A stretch of DNA of 64,000 nt from NCBI GenBank assembly GCA_023435725.1, contig JAEYRD010000166.1:1-64000 (forward strand), written 5' to 3'. This document shows, piece by piece, positions 55,511-64,000 of the stretch. The first letter of the stretch is position 1. Every line of letters starts with the position of its first letter. The notes below the pieces were generated by a model that did not search any database, had not been told where the DNA came from, and worked only from the letters and a program-made list of their open reading frames with translations. Position numbers and translations under genes: made by a program. This DNA comes from Pseudomonadota bacterium (lineage in GTDB: Bacteria > Pseudomonadota > Alphaproteobacteria > Rhizobiales > Xanthobacteraceae).

Positions 55511-57958
55511 ATGGCAGGAGCGAACGACAAGACACGATCTCTGCGCGAGGGCCTGTTCGCCAAATATGTCGTCTCTCTCGTCGGCCTCGTCGTGTTCGTC
55601 CTCGCCGTCAACGGCGCGATGGAGACCTGGATCTCCTACCGCGCCACCAAGACGTCGCTGACCGACGGGCTGGAGGACAAGGCGCAGGCTGCCGCCCGGC
55701 GGATCGAGCAGTCGGTTTCGGAGCTCGAGCGCCAGATCAGCTGGGTGACGCGGGCAAGCCAGGACACGCTGGAGAAGCGCCGCGCCGACTACGCCCAGCT
55801 CCTGCACCAGGTCTCTGTCGTCAACCAGCTGTTCCAGCTCAACGGCGAGGGCCGCGAGGTGCTGCGCGTCTCGCGCCAGTCGACCACGACCGGCAGCAAC
55901 GCCGACCTCTCCCGCGACACGCGCTTCACCGACACCGTCGCCCGCGGCGTCAGCTACGCGCCGGCGTGGTTCTCCGACCAGACGCCGTTGATGTCGATCT
56001 CGGTGGCGCATTCCGGCTTCAACGCAGGCGTCACGGTCGCCGAGATCGATCTCGGCTTCCTCTCCGACTTCCTGTCCGACGCGCAAGTCGGCAGGGCGGC
56101 CTTTGCCTATGTGGTCGATCCGCGCGGCCGCGTGCTGGCGACGTCGTCGAAAGGGCCCGATGTCGGCAAGGACCTGTCGAAGCTGCCGCAAGTGGCTGCC
56201 GCGATCGCGCCCGGCCGCGCACCCGACACGTCGGGTACCGACTTCAACGGCAATTCGGTGCTGACCGCCGCGAGCACCGTGCCGAAGCTCGGCTGGAGCG
56301 TGATGTTCGAGCAGCCCACAACGCAGGCCTTGACGCCGATCCGCGACCAGCTCGTGCGGATCGCGCTGCTGATCGGCATGGGCCTGATGGTCGCGATCCT
56401 CGCCGGCACGCTGCTCGCCCGCCGCATGATCATTCCGATCACGGCGCTGCGCGACGGCGCGCACAAGCTCGGCGAAGGCGATTTCAGCCACCGCATCGAC
56501 GTCCACACGTCCGACGAGCTGGAAGATCTTGCCAGCCAGTTCAACAGCATGGCCGGCCAGATCCAGGAGACCTATTCGAACCTCGAAACCAAGGTCGAGG
56601 AGCGTACCCGCGATCTCGCGCAGTCGATCAACGAGCTGAAGGTTCTGGAGGAAGTCGGCCGCGCCGTCGCCTCCTCGCTCGATCTCAACGCCGTGCTGCC
56701 GACGATCGCCGCCCGCGCGATCGAGATCACCCATGCCGATGCGGTACTGATCTACGGCTATGACGCCGAAACACGCCGCTTCAACCTGGTCGAATCCAAC
56801 GGCATCGACAAATCGGCCGAAGGTGCCCACGTCACGATCGAGGCAGGCCGGAACATCCTGAGCGACGCCGCGGCGAGCTGCGAGCCGATCGCGATGGCCG
56901 ATCTCGACCATGCCGCCGAGCAGCCGCTGCGCGACGTCGCGATCGATGCCGGCTTCCACTCGGTGCTGGTGGTGCCGCTGGTCGACCAGCAGGGCACGCT
57001 CGGCTCGCTGGTGGTGCTGCGCCGCGCCAGCGGCGAGTTCGCGGGCAGCATCATTGGCCTGATGCGCACCTTTGCCAACCAGGCCGTGCTGGCGATGCGC
57101 AATGCGCGGCTGTTCAGCGAGGTCGATCACAAGGGCCGCGAGCTCGCCGCTGCGCACGAGACCGTGCAGCAGCAGGCGGCAAAACTCCAGGAGCAGACCG
57201 AGCAGCTCCGCAACTGGAACCGCTCGCTGGAAGAGCGCGTCGAGAAGCAGCTCGGCGAAATCGGCCGCATCAAGCGGCTCGAACGTTTCCTCGCGCCGCA
57301 GGTCGCGCAGCTCATCGCCTCCTCCGACGGCCACGACGCGCTGCTCGACAGCCATCGCCGCGAGGTCACCGTCGTGTTCTGCGATCTGCGCGGCTTCACG
57401 TCGTTCACCGAGGCGACCGAGCCGGAAGAGGCGATGAACGTGCTGCGCGAATATCACGCCGCGCTCGGCGAGCTGATCCATCGCTACGAGGGCACGCTCG
57501 ACCGCTTTGCCGGCGACGGCGTGATGATCCTGTTCAACGCGCCGATCCAGTTCGCCGACCACACGCAACGTGCGGTGAAGATGGCGGTCGAGATGCGCGA
57601 TGCGATCGGCAAGCTGACCGAGAAATGGAAGAACCGCGGCCACTCGCTCGGTTTCGGCCTCGGCGTCGCCATGGGCTATGCCACGCTCGGCCAGATCGGT
57701 TTCGAGCAGCGGCTCGAATATGCCGCGATCGGCAGCGTCACCAACCTCGCCTCGCGCCTCTGCGACGAAGCCAAGGCCGGCCAGATCGTGGTCAGCCGCC
57801 GCGTCTACGGCATGGTCGAACCTTTCGTCGAAGCCCGCGCGCTCGACGATCTCCAGCTCAAGGGGTTCATTCACCCCGTGCTGGCGATGGAGATTCTGGG
57901 CTGGCGCGCGGAAGTGGCGAACGTCGTGGATGCCTCCGCGGCGCGGCGGCGGATGTAG
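55511..57958 (+). CDS. Membrane-bound class III adenylate/guanylate cyclase
   Basis: 815 residues. The order is TM1 (about 20-42), a Cache-like periplasmic sensor (45-280), TM2 (285-310, IALLIGMGLMVAILAGTLL), HAMP (310-360), a GAF domain (about 385-545) and a coiled coil (550-600). The cyclase catalytic domain (610-790) has metal Asps in FCDLRGFTSF and FAGDGVMILF, and LEYAAIGSVTNLASRL as the transition-state segment. It makes cAMP (or cGMP) in response to an external ligand. The adenine-specifying residues are not diagnostic here. Downstream Crp-type regulators could be effectors. Confidence 0.93.
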   Translation: MAGANDKTRSLREGLFAKYVVSLVGLVVFVLAVNGAMETWISYRATKTSLTDGLEDKAQAAARRIEQSVSELERQISWVTRASQDTLEKRRADYAQLLHQVSVVNQLFQLNGEGREVLRVSRQSTTTGSNADLSRDTRFTDTVARGVSYAPAWFSDQTPLMSISVAHSGFNAGVTVAEIDLGFLSDFLSDAQVGRAAFAYVVDPRGRVLATSSKGPDVGKDLSKLPQVAAAIAPGRAPDTSGTDFNGNSVLTAASTVPKLGWSVMFEQPTTQALTPIRDQLVRIALLIGMGLMVAILAGTLLARRMIIPITALRDGAHKLGEGDFSHRIDVHTSDELEDLASQFNSMAGQIQETYSNLETKVEERTRDLAQSINELKVLEEVGRAVASSLDLNAVLPTIAARAIEITHADAVLIYGYDAETRRFNLVESNGIDKSAEGAHVTIEAGRNILSDAAASCEPIAMADLDHAAEQPLRDVAIDAGFHSVLVVPLVDQQGTLGSLVVLRRASGEFAGSIIGLMRTFANQAVLAMRNARLFSEVDHKGRELAAAHETVQQQAAKLQEQTEQLRNWNRSLEERVEKQLGEIGRIKRLERFLAPQVAQLIASSDGHDALLDSHRREVTVVFCDLRGFTSFTEATEPEEAMNVLREYHAALGELIHRYEGTLDRFAGDGVMILFNAPIQFADHTQRAVKMAVEMRDAIGKLTEKWKNRGHSLGFGLGVAMGYATLGQIGFEQRLEYAAIGSVTNLASRLCDEAKAGQIVVSRRVYGMVEPFVEARALDDLQLKGFIHPVLAMEILGWRAEVANVVDASAARRRM

Positions 57959-58222
57959 GCGCCAACAAAAATGTCGAAAACAACCCCATGCACAGTAGCC
58001 GGGGGCTGTTGGATCAATAAGTTACGGCAATTCCGAAATCATTTTGACACGTCGGGCAAAACACTGGCAGGATGGCATTATCGGCGATCAAGCCAATTTC
58101 TCACCCAAGCGCCTGACGTATCGTCAATCTCACTAAGCGCGACCTGTCCCGGTTGGCCCGTCGTTTTGTTCGCTGGCGGGCGAAGAAGTATCCGCCCAAG
58201 CGGACTCGGTAGGAACCGGAAG
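57959..58222. other. Intergenic region between the cyclase and hicA
   Basis: With the hic control region (58223-58269) this makes a 311-bp spacer. No gene, repeat array or tRNA-like sequence was recognised. The base composition drops toward AT near the hic promoter, marking entry into the second accessory patch. Confidence 0.4.
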
Positions 58223-58266
58223 GTCAACTTTCTGTTGACAGAGCAGATCAGTGTGTATAAATACAC
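58223..58266 (+). promoter_or_regulatory. hicAB promoter with two inverted repeats
   Basis: GTCAAC-N5-GTTGAC (58223-58239) overlaps a TTGACA -35 (58235-58240). GTGTAT-AA-ATACAC (58253-58266) contains the TATAAA-like -10 (58256-58261; 15-bp spacer, shorter than ideal). The second palindrome ends 3 bases before the hicA ATG. These are probable HicB autoregulatory operators. Confidence 0.65.
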
Positions 58267-58269
58267 ATC

Positions 58270-58458
58270 ATGAAAAGCCGAGAAATTATCTCGGCCCTTC
58301 AAGGGGATGGATGGTTCGAGGTGGCCCGAAAAGGCAGCCATGTACAGTTCAAGCACCCGACTAAAAAGGGCCGCGTAACCGTTCCGCATCCTGAACGGGA
58401 CATCCCGATCGGGACACTGAGAAGCATTGAAAAGCAGTCAGGTCTAAAGCTGAGGTAA
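58270..58458 (+). CDS. hicA: HicA-type mRNA interferase toxin
   Basis: 62 residues: SREIISALQGDGWFEVARKG then GSHVQFKHPTKKGRVTVPH, the HicA dsRBD-like fold with catalytic His (SHVQFKHP) and RSIEKQSGL at the end. It binds and cleaves mRNA when free of antitoxin. The leader is extremely short; the hicB ATG begins 5 bases after the stop. The base composition is lower in GC than the neighbouring core genes, in keeping with horizontal transfer. Confidence 0.95.
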   Translation: MKSREIISALQGDGWFEVARKGSHVQFKHPTKKGRVTVPHPERDIPIGTLRSIEKQSGLKLR

Positions 58459-58463
58459 GAGCC

Positions 58464-58859
58464 ATGCGTAACTATATTGGTCTTATCCATAAGGACGCCG
58501 ACAGCCACTTTGGCGTTTCCTTTCCAGACTTTCCGGGCGTTATTACCGCAGGGACAAGCTTGGATGACGCTAGAGATATGGCTGAGGAAGCCCTAACCCT
58601 CCACATCGAAGGGTTAGAAGAGGACGGGGAAGCCATTCCCGAACCCTCCGCTCTAGAGGAAGTTATGTCTGATCCAGACAATCGATCTGGAGTAGCCATC
58701 CTCGTTTCTGTGAAGAACGAACAGCCCAAGATTGTTCGAGTGAATGTTACTTTGCCGGGCGATGTGCTGGAGCAAATTGACAAGTTTGCAGAGACGCATG
58801 GTTACACAAGATCGGGCTTTCTAACCCAAGCGGCAAAAAAACTTATGGAGGCCGCGTAA
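58464..58859 (+). CDS. hicB: HicB-type antitoxin
   Basis: 131 residues. The N-terminal partial RNase-H-like fold (YIGLIHKDADSHFGVSFPDFPG, then GTSLDDARDMAEEAL) is the HicB toxin-binding part. The C-terminal ribbon-helix-helix segment (IVRVNVTLPGDVLEQIDKFA, then GYTRSGFLTQAAKKLME) binds DNA. It neutralises HicA and represses the operon, presumably through the palindromes at 58223-58266. It lies at the left border of the restriction locus. Confidence 0.95.
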   Translation: MRNYIGLIHKDADSHFGVSFPDFPGVITAGTSLDDARDMAEEALTLHIEGLEEDGEAIPEPSALEEVMSDPDNRSGVAILVSVKNEQPKIVRVNVTLPGDVLEQIDKFAETHGYTRSGFLTQAAKKLMEAA

Positions 58860-58868
58860 CTAAGGCAA

Positions 58869-58896
58869 AAAGCCCGGATCACTGTCCGGGCTTTTC
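58869..58896 (+). terminator. Terminator of hicAB
   Basis: AAAGCCCGGA-TCACTG-TCCGGGCTTT followed by T residues; a perfect 10-bp stem just after hicB, also usable on the opposite strand for the convergent hsdR. Confidence 0.85.
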
Positions 58897-58976
58897 TTTG
58901 CCTTCTTATCGGGCGACTGCGCCGAACCTCACCGCGCTCTGATGTATTTGCCCTCGGCGGATCACGGTCGTCCGGC

Positions 58977-61900
58977 TCAAGCAACTGCGCTGTCGTTGAT
59001 CTCACGAATCGTGCTGACAAGACGGACGACCTTGGCCTCATCGAACAAGTGTTCCGGTCCCGTCGGCGCGATCGCGGTGAAGGGCGGCTCGTACAGCAAT
59101 GACGGGTCCATCATGCCTTGATCGGTCAAATGCTCGATCACCATGTCAATGAACTCGATTTGTGCCGCGGTCGCGGTGCCGGCAGCAATGAATCCTCCGA
59201 ATGCCTCGCTCACTGCAGCGCGATCGAGACCAACGAGCGAGCGCACAAACCGTCCGAAGCCATGGCTCACCTCACGCGCCCGCTCGATATCATCGGCTTC
59301 ACCAACACCCGCGTCGAGAAGCAATTTTTCAAGCTCACTTAGGTCAGACGGCGTCAGGGGTTTCCCCTGCCTCAGCTTGTGCAGGACGAGGTTGTGCTGA
59401 TGCGCCCGCAGGAAATGCCGCGCCTTGGTTTTGAAGCGCGCGAAATCGGCCTCTCCGACTTGCGGCAATTGCAGTTCGACGCCCTCTCCGATCTCGTCCG
59501 CAAAGTTCGAATAGACCAGCGCCTTCTTGCCCTTCTCGATGTGCTGGACGAGATCGCGGAGGCGCAGACGTACCAGTTCCAGGAGCGGCACGGTGACGCC
59601 TTCCCACCACTGATCGGTCTGGATGTCCTCGATCAGCTCTGCATGCTGAGCGATCGCCGGAATCGCTGTTTGCTCCTCCAGAGCGGAGGCAATCTCGAGG
59701 AGCTGCTTGCGCAGGGTGTCGAAACGCTTCGACCCTTTGAGCAAGGCCAATTCGAGCTGGAACATCAAGAGATCAAAGCGCTTGGCGTCCTCGGTTCCCA
59801 GCATATGGCTGGAGGGAAGCGGCGCGATCTCGTCGACCAGCTCCTTGCGTTTTTCCTCGTCGATCGCCTCCCACGCTTTCGGCTCGCGGAATCTTTCCAC
59901 GGACCGACGATGCTGACGCACAATGAAGTTTTCTTCGTTCAATCCGCCAACGATGTCCTGCAGTGTCTTCGCGGCAGAGGCACGAATTTCGAGCTCGGTC
60001 GGCGCTTCGCCGGAAGGCTCATACGGCATCTGTTCGCCCGCTGCGAAGCCGCCCGCCTTGGCGTGCTTCTCGTCGAGCGCTCGCACCAGATCGACGCGTC
60101 CTGCGAAGAGGCGCTCGGAGAGCGAGCGCGCCGCGCTCGCCTCCTTCAATTCGGGATTGGCACCGAAGAACTCGATGTTCTGGCAATAGTCAAAGACCCG
60201 GAAGAACTTCTTATCCTGTCCGGGTCCGAACAAGTCGGGGCACAGCCGCGTGCCGCGGCCGATCATCTGCCAGAACTTCGTCTTCGATCGCACCGGCTTG
60301 AAGAAGACGAGATTGACGACCTCCGGCACATCGATGCCTGTGTCGAGCATGTCGACGGAGATCGCGATGTGCGGTTCCTTGGCCTTGATCGAGAAATCAT
60401 CGATCAGGCTCTGGGTGTAGGCGCCGGTCTGATGGGTAATGACGCGAGCGAAGTGGCCAGCAAGTGCGGGATAGGCCACGTTGAATCGCGCCTCGATGTA
60501 TTTCGCATGCGCCTCGTTCTTGGCAAAGACGATGGTCTTGCCGAGCCGATCGCCCCCCTCGACCTTGAGGCCGTTCTGCATGAGGTGAGCGATGACGAGA
60601 TCGACGGTCTCTTCGTTGAAGAGACGCTTGTTCACTTCCGCGGCTTCAATGGTGTCCGGAACATCGTCCTCGCCCCATTCCAGCATGTCCCACTGGTCTT
60701 TCTCCTCCGGGGACAAGTCGTCATAGCGGAGGCCGGATCGAACGATCTTCAGGGGCACCGAGATCGTCTTGGGCGGGACCAAATGGCCCTCGGCCACCGC
60801 CTCCTCAAGCGAATAGGCGTCAGTCGGAATACCGTCTTCGAGATCGAACAGCGAATAGGTGTTGCGGTCGATCTCGTCCTTCGGCGTTGCTGTGAGACCG
60901 ACGAGCAAGGAGTCGAAATACTCGAAGATGGCACGGTAGCGCTGATAGACCGAGCGATGCGCCTCGTCGATCACGATGAGATCGAAATGGCCGGGACCAA
61001 ACTTGGCCTTTCCCTTCTGCTTGCCGTCGATCAGGCCCATCATGGTCGGATAGGTCGAGATGAAAACGCGGCCCTCGCTGGTCCGCTCGGTCACGAGATT
61101 GACCGGTGCGGAGTCGGGCAAGTGCGCCTTGAAGGCACCGGCCGCCTGGTTCACGAGTGCGACGCGATCGGCGAGGAACAGCACGCGCTTGACCCAGCCG
61201 GCGCGCATCAGGAGGTCGACCAGCGCGATCACGGTGCGGGTTTTGCCGGAGCCGGTAGCCATGACCAGAAGCGCCTTGCGCTCCCCGTCGTCCTCGAAAT
61301 GCTTGGCGATGGAGCGGATGGCCCGATGCTGGTAGGGCCGCTCGACGATCCTGCGATTGATCGCTTCGCTCGCGAGCGATTTGCGGCTGACCCGGCGCTG
61401 GATCAGAAGCTCCAGCTCGTCGCGCTTGTAGAACCCGCCGATCTGGCGCGGCGGACAGCGTGTGTCGTCCCAGATCCAGTGCTCGTAGCCGTTGGAATAG
61501 AAGACCACCGGCCGCTGGCCGTAGCGCGCCTCCAGCCGGTCGGCATAGAGCTTGGCCTGCTGCTGGCCCGCGCGCGCATCCTTCCGTGTCCGCTTCGCCT
61601 CAACCAGACCGACCGGCTTGCCGTCCGCGCCCCAGAGCACATAGTCGACGAAGCCGATGCCCTCGTTGTTTGGCATGCCCTCGACGCGAAACTCGGTGTC
61701 GTCGGGCTTGTCGAGCGCCCAGCCGGCCTCGCGCAGCAGGAGGTCGATATAGCGATCCCGCGTCTCGGCCTCGTTGTAGTCGTGCCCGTCGGGCTTTGCC
61801 TCCGCCGCCTTGCGGGCCGCCGCGACCTCGGCACGGACTTTTTTCAGTTCTTCGTCGAGGTTCTGCTTGTCGAGCAGCAGCTTTGTCAGCTCACCGTCCT

Positions 61901-62390
61901 TCGCATCGAGCTCGGCCTGCTGCGACTTGAGCTGGACGAATGCCTTTTTCAGCACCTCGTCGCGGCGCGACAGCACGGAGGGATCGAAAACGAGGCCATC
62001 CGCCGGCTTCGCCTTGCGCGCATAGGTGCGGGCAAACCAGAAGCAGACGTGAAACAGCTCCTTCACCGCACCCGTGGCGTCGCCGGGGCTGATCTTGCGC
62101 TCTTCATGCACCGCGCGATTGCGCAGCGTGTTGATATAGCGCGCCTTGGCAAACACGGCCTCGCCCGCGGCGCGTCGAAAGCTCGGCTCGTGCAGCAGCG
62201 CGGCGATGTTGTCCTGATAGGGAAGCTTCAGGTCGGGGTCGGACCGGAACGCCCATTTCACCGCGATCTCGACTGTCTTGCCGGCAAAGAAGGCGGCCGC
62301 GGTCGGCGACACCGCGGCCTGGCGCTCAGCTTCCACGGCCGCCTCGTGCACGGCAGGGAATTCAGCGGCGAGGAATGCGAAGTTCGACAT
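58977..62390 (-). CDS. hsdR: Type I restriction endonuclease subunit R (EcoEI-like)
   Basis: 1137 residues. A DUF4145-like N-terminus (about 10-130), coiled coil (150-195) and HSDR nuclease domain (VDYVLWGADGKPVGLVEAKR, D...E-x-K, near residue 245) are followed by the SF2 translocase. Its Walker A is MATGSGKTRT near 380, its DEAH box VIDEAHRS near 475, with TATPKDE and a helicase C half (GIDVPEVVNLVFFKPVRSK). The EcoEI_R_C-type C-terminus completes it. It cuts DNA remotely after translocation by the HsdSMR complex when both strands of the target are unmethylated. hsdS is upstream; hsdM must lie beyond the right edge. Confidence 0.95.
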   Translation of the reverse strand: MSNFAFLAAEFPAVHEAAVEAERQAAVSPTAAAFFAGKTVEIAVKWAFRSDPDLKLPYQDNIAALLHEPSFRRAAGEAVFAKARYINTLRNRAVHEERKISPGDATGAVKELFHVCFWFARTYARKAKPADGLVFDPSVLSRRDEVLKKAFVQLKSQQAELDAKDGELTKLLLDKQNLDEELKKVRAEVAAARKAAEAKPDGHDYNEAETRDRYIDLLLREAGWALDKPDDTEFRVEGMPNNEGIGFVDYVLWGADGKPVGLVEAKRTRKDARAGQQQAKLYADRLEARYGQRPVVFYSNGYEHWIWDDTRCPPRQIGGFYKRDELELLIQRRVSRKSLASEAINRRIVERPYQHRAIRSIAKHFEDDGERKALLVMATGSGKTRTVIALVDLLMRAGWVKRVLFLADRVALVNQAAGAFKAHLPDSAPVNLVTERTSEGRVFISTYPTMMGLIDGKQKGKAKFGPGHFDLIVIDEAHRSVYQRYRAIFEYFDSLLVGLTATPKDEIDRNTYSLFDLEDGIPTDAYSLEEAVAEGHLVPPKTISVPLKIVRSGLRYDDLSPEEKDQWDMLEWGEDDVPDTIEAAEVNKRLFNEETVDLVIAHLMQNGLKVEGGDRLGKTIVFAKNEAHAKYIEARFNVAYPALAGHFARVITHQTGAYTQSLIDDFSIKAKEPHIAISVDMLDTGIDVPEVVNLVFFKPVRSKTKFWQMIGRGTRLCPDLFGPGQDKKFFRVFDYCQNIEFFGANPELKEASAARSLSERLFAGRVDLVRALDEKHAKAGGFAAGEQMPYEPSGEAPTELEIRASAAKTLQDIVGGLNEENFIVRQHRRSVERFREPKAWEAIDEEKRKELVDEIAPLPSSHMLGTEDAKRFDLLMFQLELALLKGSKRFDTLRKQLLEIASALEEQTAIPAIAQHAELIEDIQTDQWWEGVTVPLLELVRLRLRDLVQHIEKGKKALVYSNFADEIGEGVELQLPQVGEADFARFKTKARHFLRAHQHNLVLHKLRQGKPLTPSDLSELEKLLLDAGVGEADDIERAREVSHGFGRFVRSLVGLDRAAVSEAFGGFIAAGTATAAQIEFIDMVIEHLTDQGMMDPSLLYEPPFTAIAPTGPEHLFDEAKVVRLVSTIREINDSAVA

Positions 62391-62592
62391 CGGCCAGCTC
62401 AGGCGGCATCCGCCGCCGCGCGGGCCAAAACGATCTGATGACGATTCCGAAGCAATTTGGCTCCCCCTGCCCCAGCCAATCTGCCCGACCGGCTCAGTGA
62501 CGATGGCATCGTCCCATCTGGGCGAGCAAGATGCAACCCCGGCGCGACCGTCGGCTATGTACGCGCGTCAGGACATGCCGGCGGGAGATGCG

Positions 62593-62776
62593 CTACTTGG
62601 CTGTGTCGATCCGCTCGATGTCTTCGTTCAGGAGGGTGTTCGCGAGGTCGTTCAACTTGGCTCCCTGGGTCGCGGCCAGGTCCGACAGCTAGGTCAGAAC
62701 GTCGGGGCACGAGGCGCGCGCCTCTCCGGAAGAACTTGCCGCGTTTGGCGATCAAGAAATCGTATTCGTCCTTCAT
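62593..62776 (-). pseudogene. Degraded BrnA-type antitoxin gene
   Basis: The frame begins MKDEYDFLIAKRGKFFR, the start of BrnA-associated ribbon-helix-helix antitoxins. After LVPRR the reading frame shifts: in the next frame the remaining codons read DVLT-stop-LSDLAATQGAKLNDL and then NTLLNEDIERIDTAK before a TAG at 62593. So the gene carries both a frameshift near 62700 and an in-frame TAG. It directly follows the brnT remnant, giving the normal toxin-antitoxin order. The coding potential left is too short to bind DNA, and a functional protein is unlikely. Confidence 0.75.
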
Positions 62777-62787
62777 CGGATCACCGA

Positions 62788-62949
62788 TCACCCATCTTCA
62801 TAGGATCTGATCTTGCGGCGGGCCATGGCTGCTCCCCAGCAGCGCCAGCGGATCGCCGAAAACACCCATCGCCGCCTCGAAGGCGCCCCCGTGCTTGCGC
62901 CGATTGCTCTCCGCCTTGACCGGGTCCCAATCGAACTCGAACTGCGTGG
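62788..62949 (-). pseudogene. Degraded BrnT-type toxin gene (internal deletion)
   Basis: Directly after the hsdS stop the minus strand reads QFEFDWDPVKAESNRRKHGG and FEAAMGVFGDPLALL, the opening of a BrnT RelE-like toxin. Near the other end, in a different frame, ARRKIRSYEDG and a stop are the typical BrnT C-terminus. The central part (about 45 residues) is missing, and no ATG precedes the first part (ACG where ATG is expected). It is therefore a deletion-frameshift remnant rather than an active ribonuclease. Confidence 0.75.
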
Positions 62950-64000
62950 TCAGAGCTGCCCGGAGAAGGCACGGTGCTGGAGGGAGGAGAAAAGGGAATC
63001 CAGAGAATCAAATTGCCGACGACAACGGGAGCGTGATGCTTCAATCTCTGCAACAGCCGTCGAATAGACCCTCTGGCTGTGAGCATCAGGTAGGAGGATC
63101 GGGATCGATTGTAGCTCCCTCGCATTGATGTTGGCCATCCCCACGATGCTCTTGGCCATTCCCCGCAAGACCAACTTACCATGTTTCGAGTTTAGATAAC
63201 CTGAAACATAGTACGGACTAACTCCGTCTTTCACTCGAGCGCGGACAAGGTAACCTGCGAAAGCGAACATCTCAGCCCGATCGAATACGGCGGTCTTACC
63301 GACCAAATCGGCGCTGTTTGTTCGATTGAAGAGAATGTCGCCGCGCCGCACTGTAAACTTGTCAAGTTCGCCAGCTTCCAGGTCGATGTACTTGAGGTCT
63401 TCAATGTTGAGCCCCCCCGAGCTGGTAATGTTGCCCATTCGCAAAATCGGGAAAACTCCATTCTCGCCGGCTTTTGCACTCGTTCCATATTGAGTTTCTT
63501 CGAGAAGATCAGCAATTCTTCCGCGCTTCCATCCTTTCGGATTGGTCTCTGGGCTCCCAAAAACGTCCAAAAATACTGATCGCTCTAGCTCATCGAATAG
63601 ACTGATGACCTGTTTGCACTTACGTCGCAGCGCAACCGCCTCGTCCAAGATCGCAGCGATACGCCGCTGCTCGTCGAGCGGGGGAAGCGGGATTTCGAGT
63701 TCGCTTAAACTCGTTGCATTCACTCCTCCTTGAGCCGCACCGTGCGTTTTTCTCCCAATCTGGCGCCAGTATCCTTCAGACTGAAAGAAGTGCGCGAGAT
63801 AACTCGCATCGATCGATTGTGAAGGCTTCACCCGGATTAGGTATGAAGCGAACACCGCGCCATCCGGTGGTTTTTTGATCAGGAAGCTCTTCCCAGTCGT
63901 GGCCCCGGTGCGAGCAAATACAATGTCACTGTCCTGTAGACCAGCTGACCTGAGCTTCTCGATGGGAGCATCACAATACGGCACCTGAGCCCAGTCGACA
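62950..64000 (-). CDS. hsdS: Type I restriction specificity subunit, 3' part (partial)
   Basis: Runs off the right edge; about 349 codons are present. It contains the end of a target-recognition domain (DSDIVFARTGATTGKSFLI), the helical central spacer (LPPLDEQRRIAAILDEAVAL, FDELERSVF) and a second TRD (GVFPILRMGNITSSGG, FTVRRGDILFNRTNSADLVG, SIPILLPDAHSQR). A C-terminal helical repeat ends FSSLQHRAFSGQL. The two TRDs decide the bipartite recognition sequence. The gene is upstream of hsdR on the same strand, with decayed brnTA between them. Open to position 64000, so the N-terminus is not seen. Confidence 0.93.
   Translation of the reverse strand, partial: VDWAQVPYCDAPIEKLRSAGLQDSDIVFARTGATTGKSFLIKKPPDGAVFASYLIRVKPSQSIDASYLAHFFQSEGYWRQIGRKTHGAAQGGVNATSLSELEIPLPPLDEQRRIAAILDEAVALRRKCKQVISLFDELERSVFLDVFGSPETNPKGWKRGRIADLLEETQYGTSAKAGENGVFPILRMGNITSSGGLNIEDLKYIDLEAGELDKFTVRRGDILFNRTNSADLVGKTAVFDRAEMFAFAGYLVRARVKDGVSPYYVSGYLNSKHGKLVLRGMAKSIVGMANINARELQSIPILLPDAHSQRVYSTAVAEIEASRSRCRRQFDSLDSLFSSLQHRAFSGQL

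Noticed and set aside
55232..57874. 880-codon open frame antisense to the cyclase gene
   Set aside because: Product of GC-rich codon bias; Arg/Ala/Asp/His-rich, no recognisable domain, and the sense strand encodes an unmistakable cyclase.

Overview
The window looks like a chromosomal segment of a Bradyrhizobium-type alphaproteobacterium. This rests on the GC-rich coding style, the rhizobial protein families (DUF2924/serine-recombinase cassette, DUF3175, DUF1272, DUF2783, paired HBM-like chemoreceptors, form II CoxLMS-like dehydrogenase) and the intergenic palindromes typical of that group. The assignment is an inference from sequence style, not a database match.

Region 1 (1-20437) is accessory DNA, visibly less GC-rich than the rest, ending at a tRNA-Ser(GGA) gene (20438-20527, minus) whose 3' end faces it. 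It holds: a truncated IS630-type transposase; a divergent pair of nucleic-acid enzymes (nuclease-like/DUF2075 helicase and DEDD exonuclease); a large alpha/beta-hydrolase-TPR protein with ten 47-residue repeats; a gene-poor stretch with iteron-like repeats and two perfect hairpins; remnants of an integrated element (two small HTH proteins, a replication-initiator-like protein, hypotheticals); a tightly overlapping DUF2924/serine-recombinase cassette; and a leftward five-gene set rmuC - vWA - PP2C - kinase/HhH membrane protein - membrane zinc ribbon. That last set resembles the TerY-P (YegI/YegK/YegL-like) phosphorylation triad and is the best candidate for an unusual, possibly defensive, system.

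Region 2 (20.5-57.9 kb) is core-like. It contains a secreted small protein; an MFS transporter followed by otsB and otsA (trehalose synthesis); a DUF3175 basic protein; two tandem chemoreceptors sharing a near-identical cytoplasmic half; a three-subunit molybdenum hydroxylase (CoxS/L/M-like) and a CaiB/BaiF CoA-transferase; then tyrosine/homogentisate catabolism: hppD with a divergent Lrp regulator, and a leftward cluster FAD monooxygenase - DUF2783 - MBL hydrolase - hmgA - fahA with a divergent MarR regulator. Together HppD, HmgA and FahA take 4-hydroxyphenylpyruvate to homogentisate, maleylacetoacetate/fumarylacetoacetate and finally fumarate plus acetoacetate; the maleylacetoacetate isomerase is not in the window. 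It continues with a lactonase-like MBL protein, a secreted pseudo-caspase-TPR protein, an OmpA-type protein, an RND efflux pair, a Crp/Fnr regulator, an AsmA-family protein and a membrane-bound class III nucleotide cyclase.

Region 3 (58-64 kb) is a second accessory patch: a hicAB toxin-antitoxin pair converging on a type I restriction locus (hsdR and the 3' part of hsdS, which runs off the right edge). A decayed brnT-brnA toxin-antitoxin pair lies between hsdS and hsdR.
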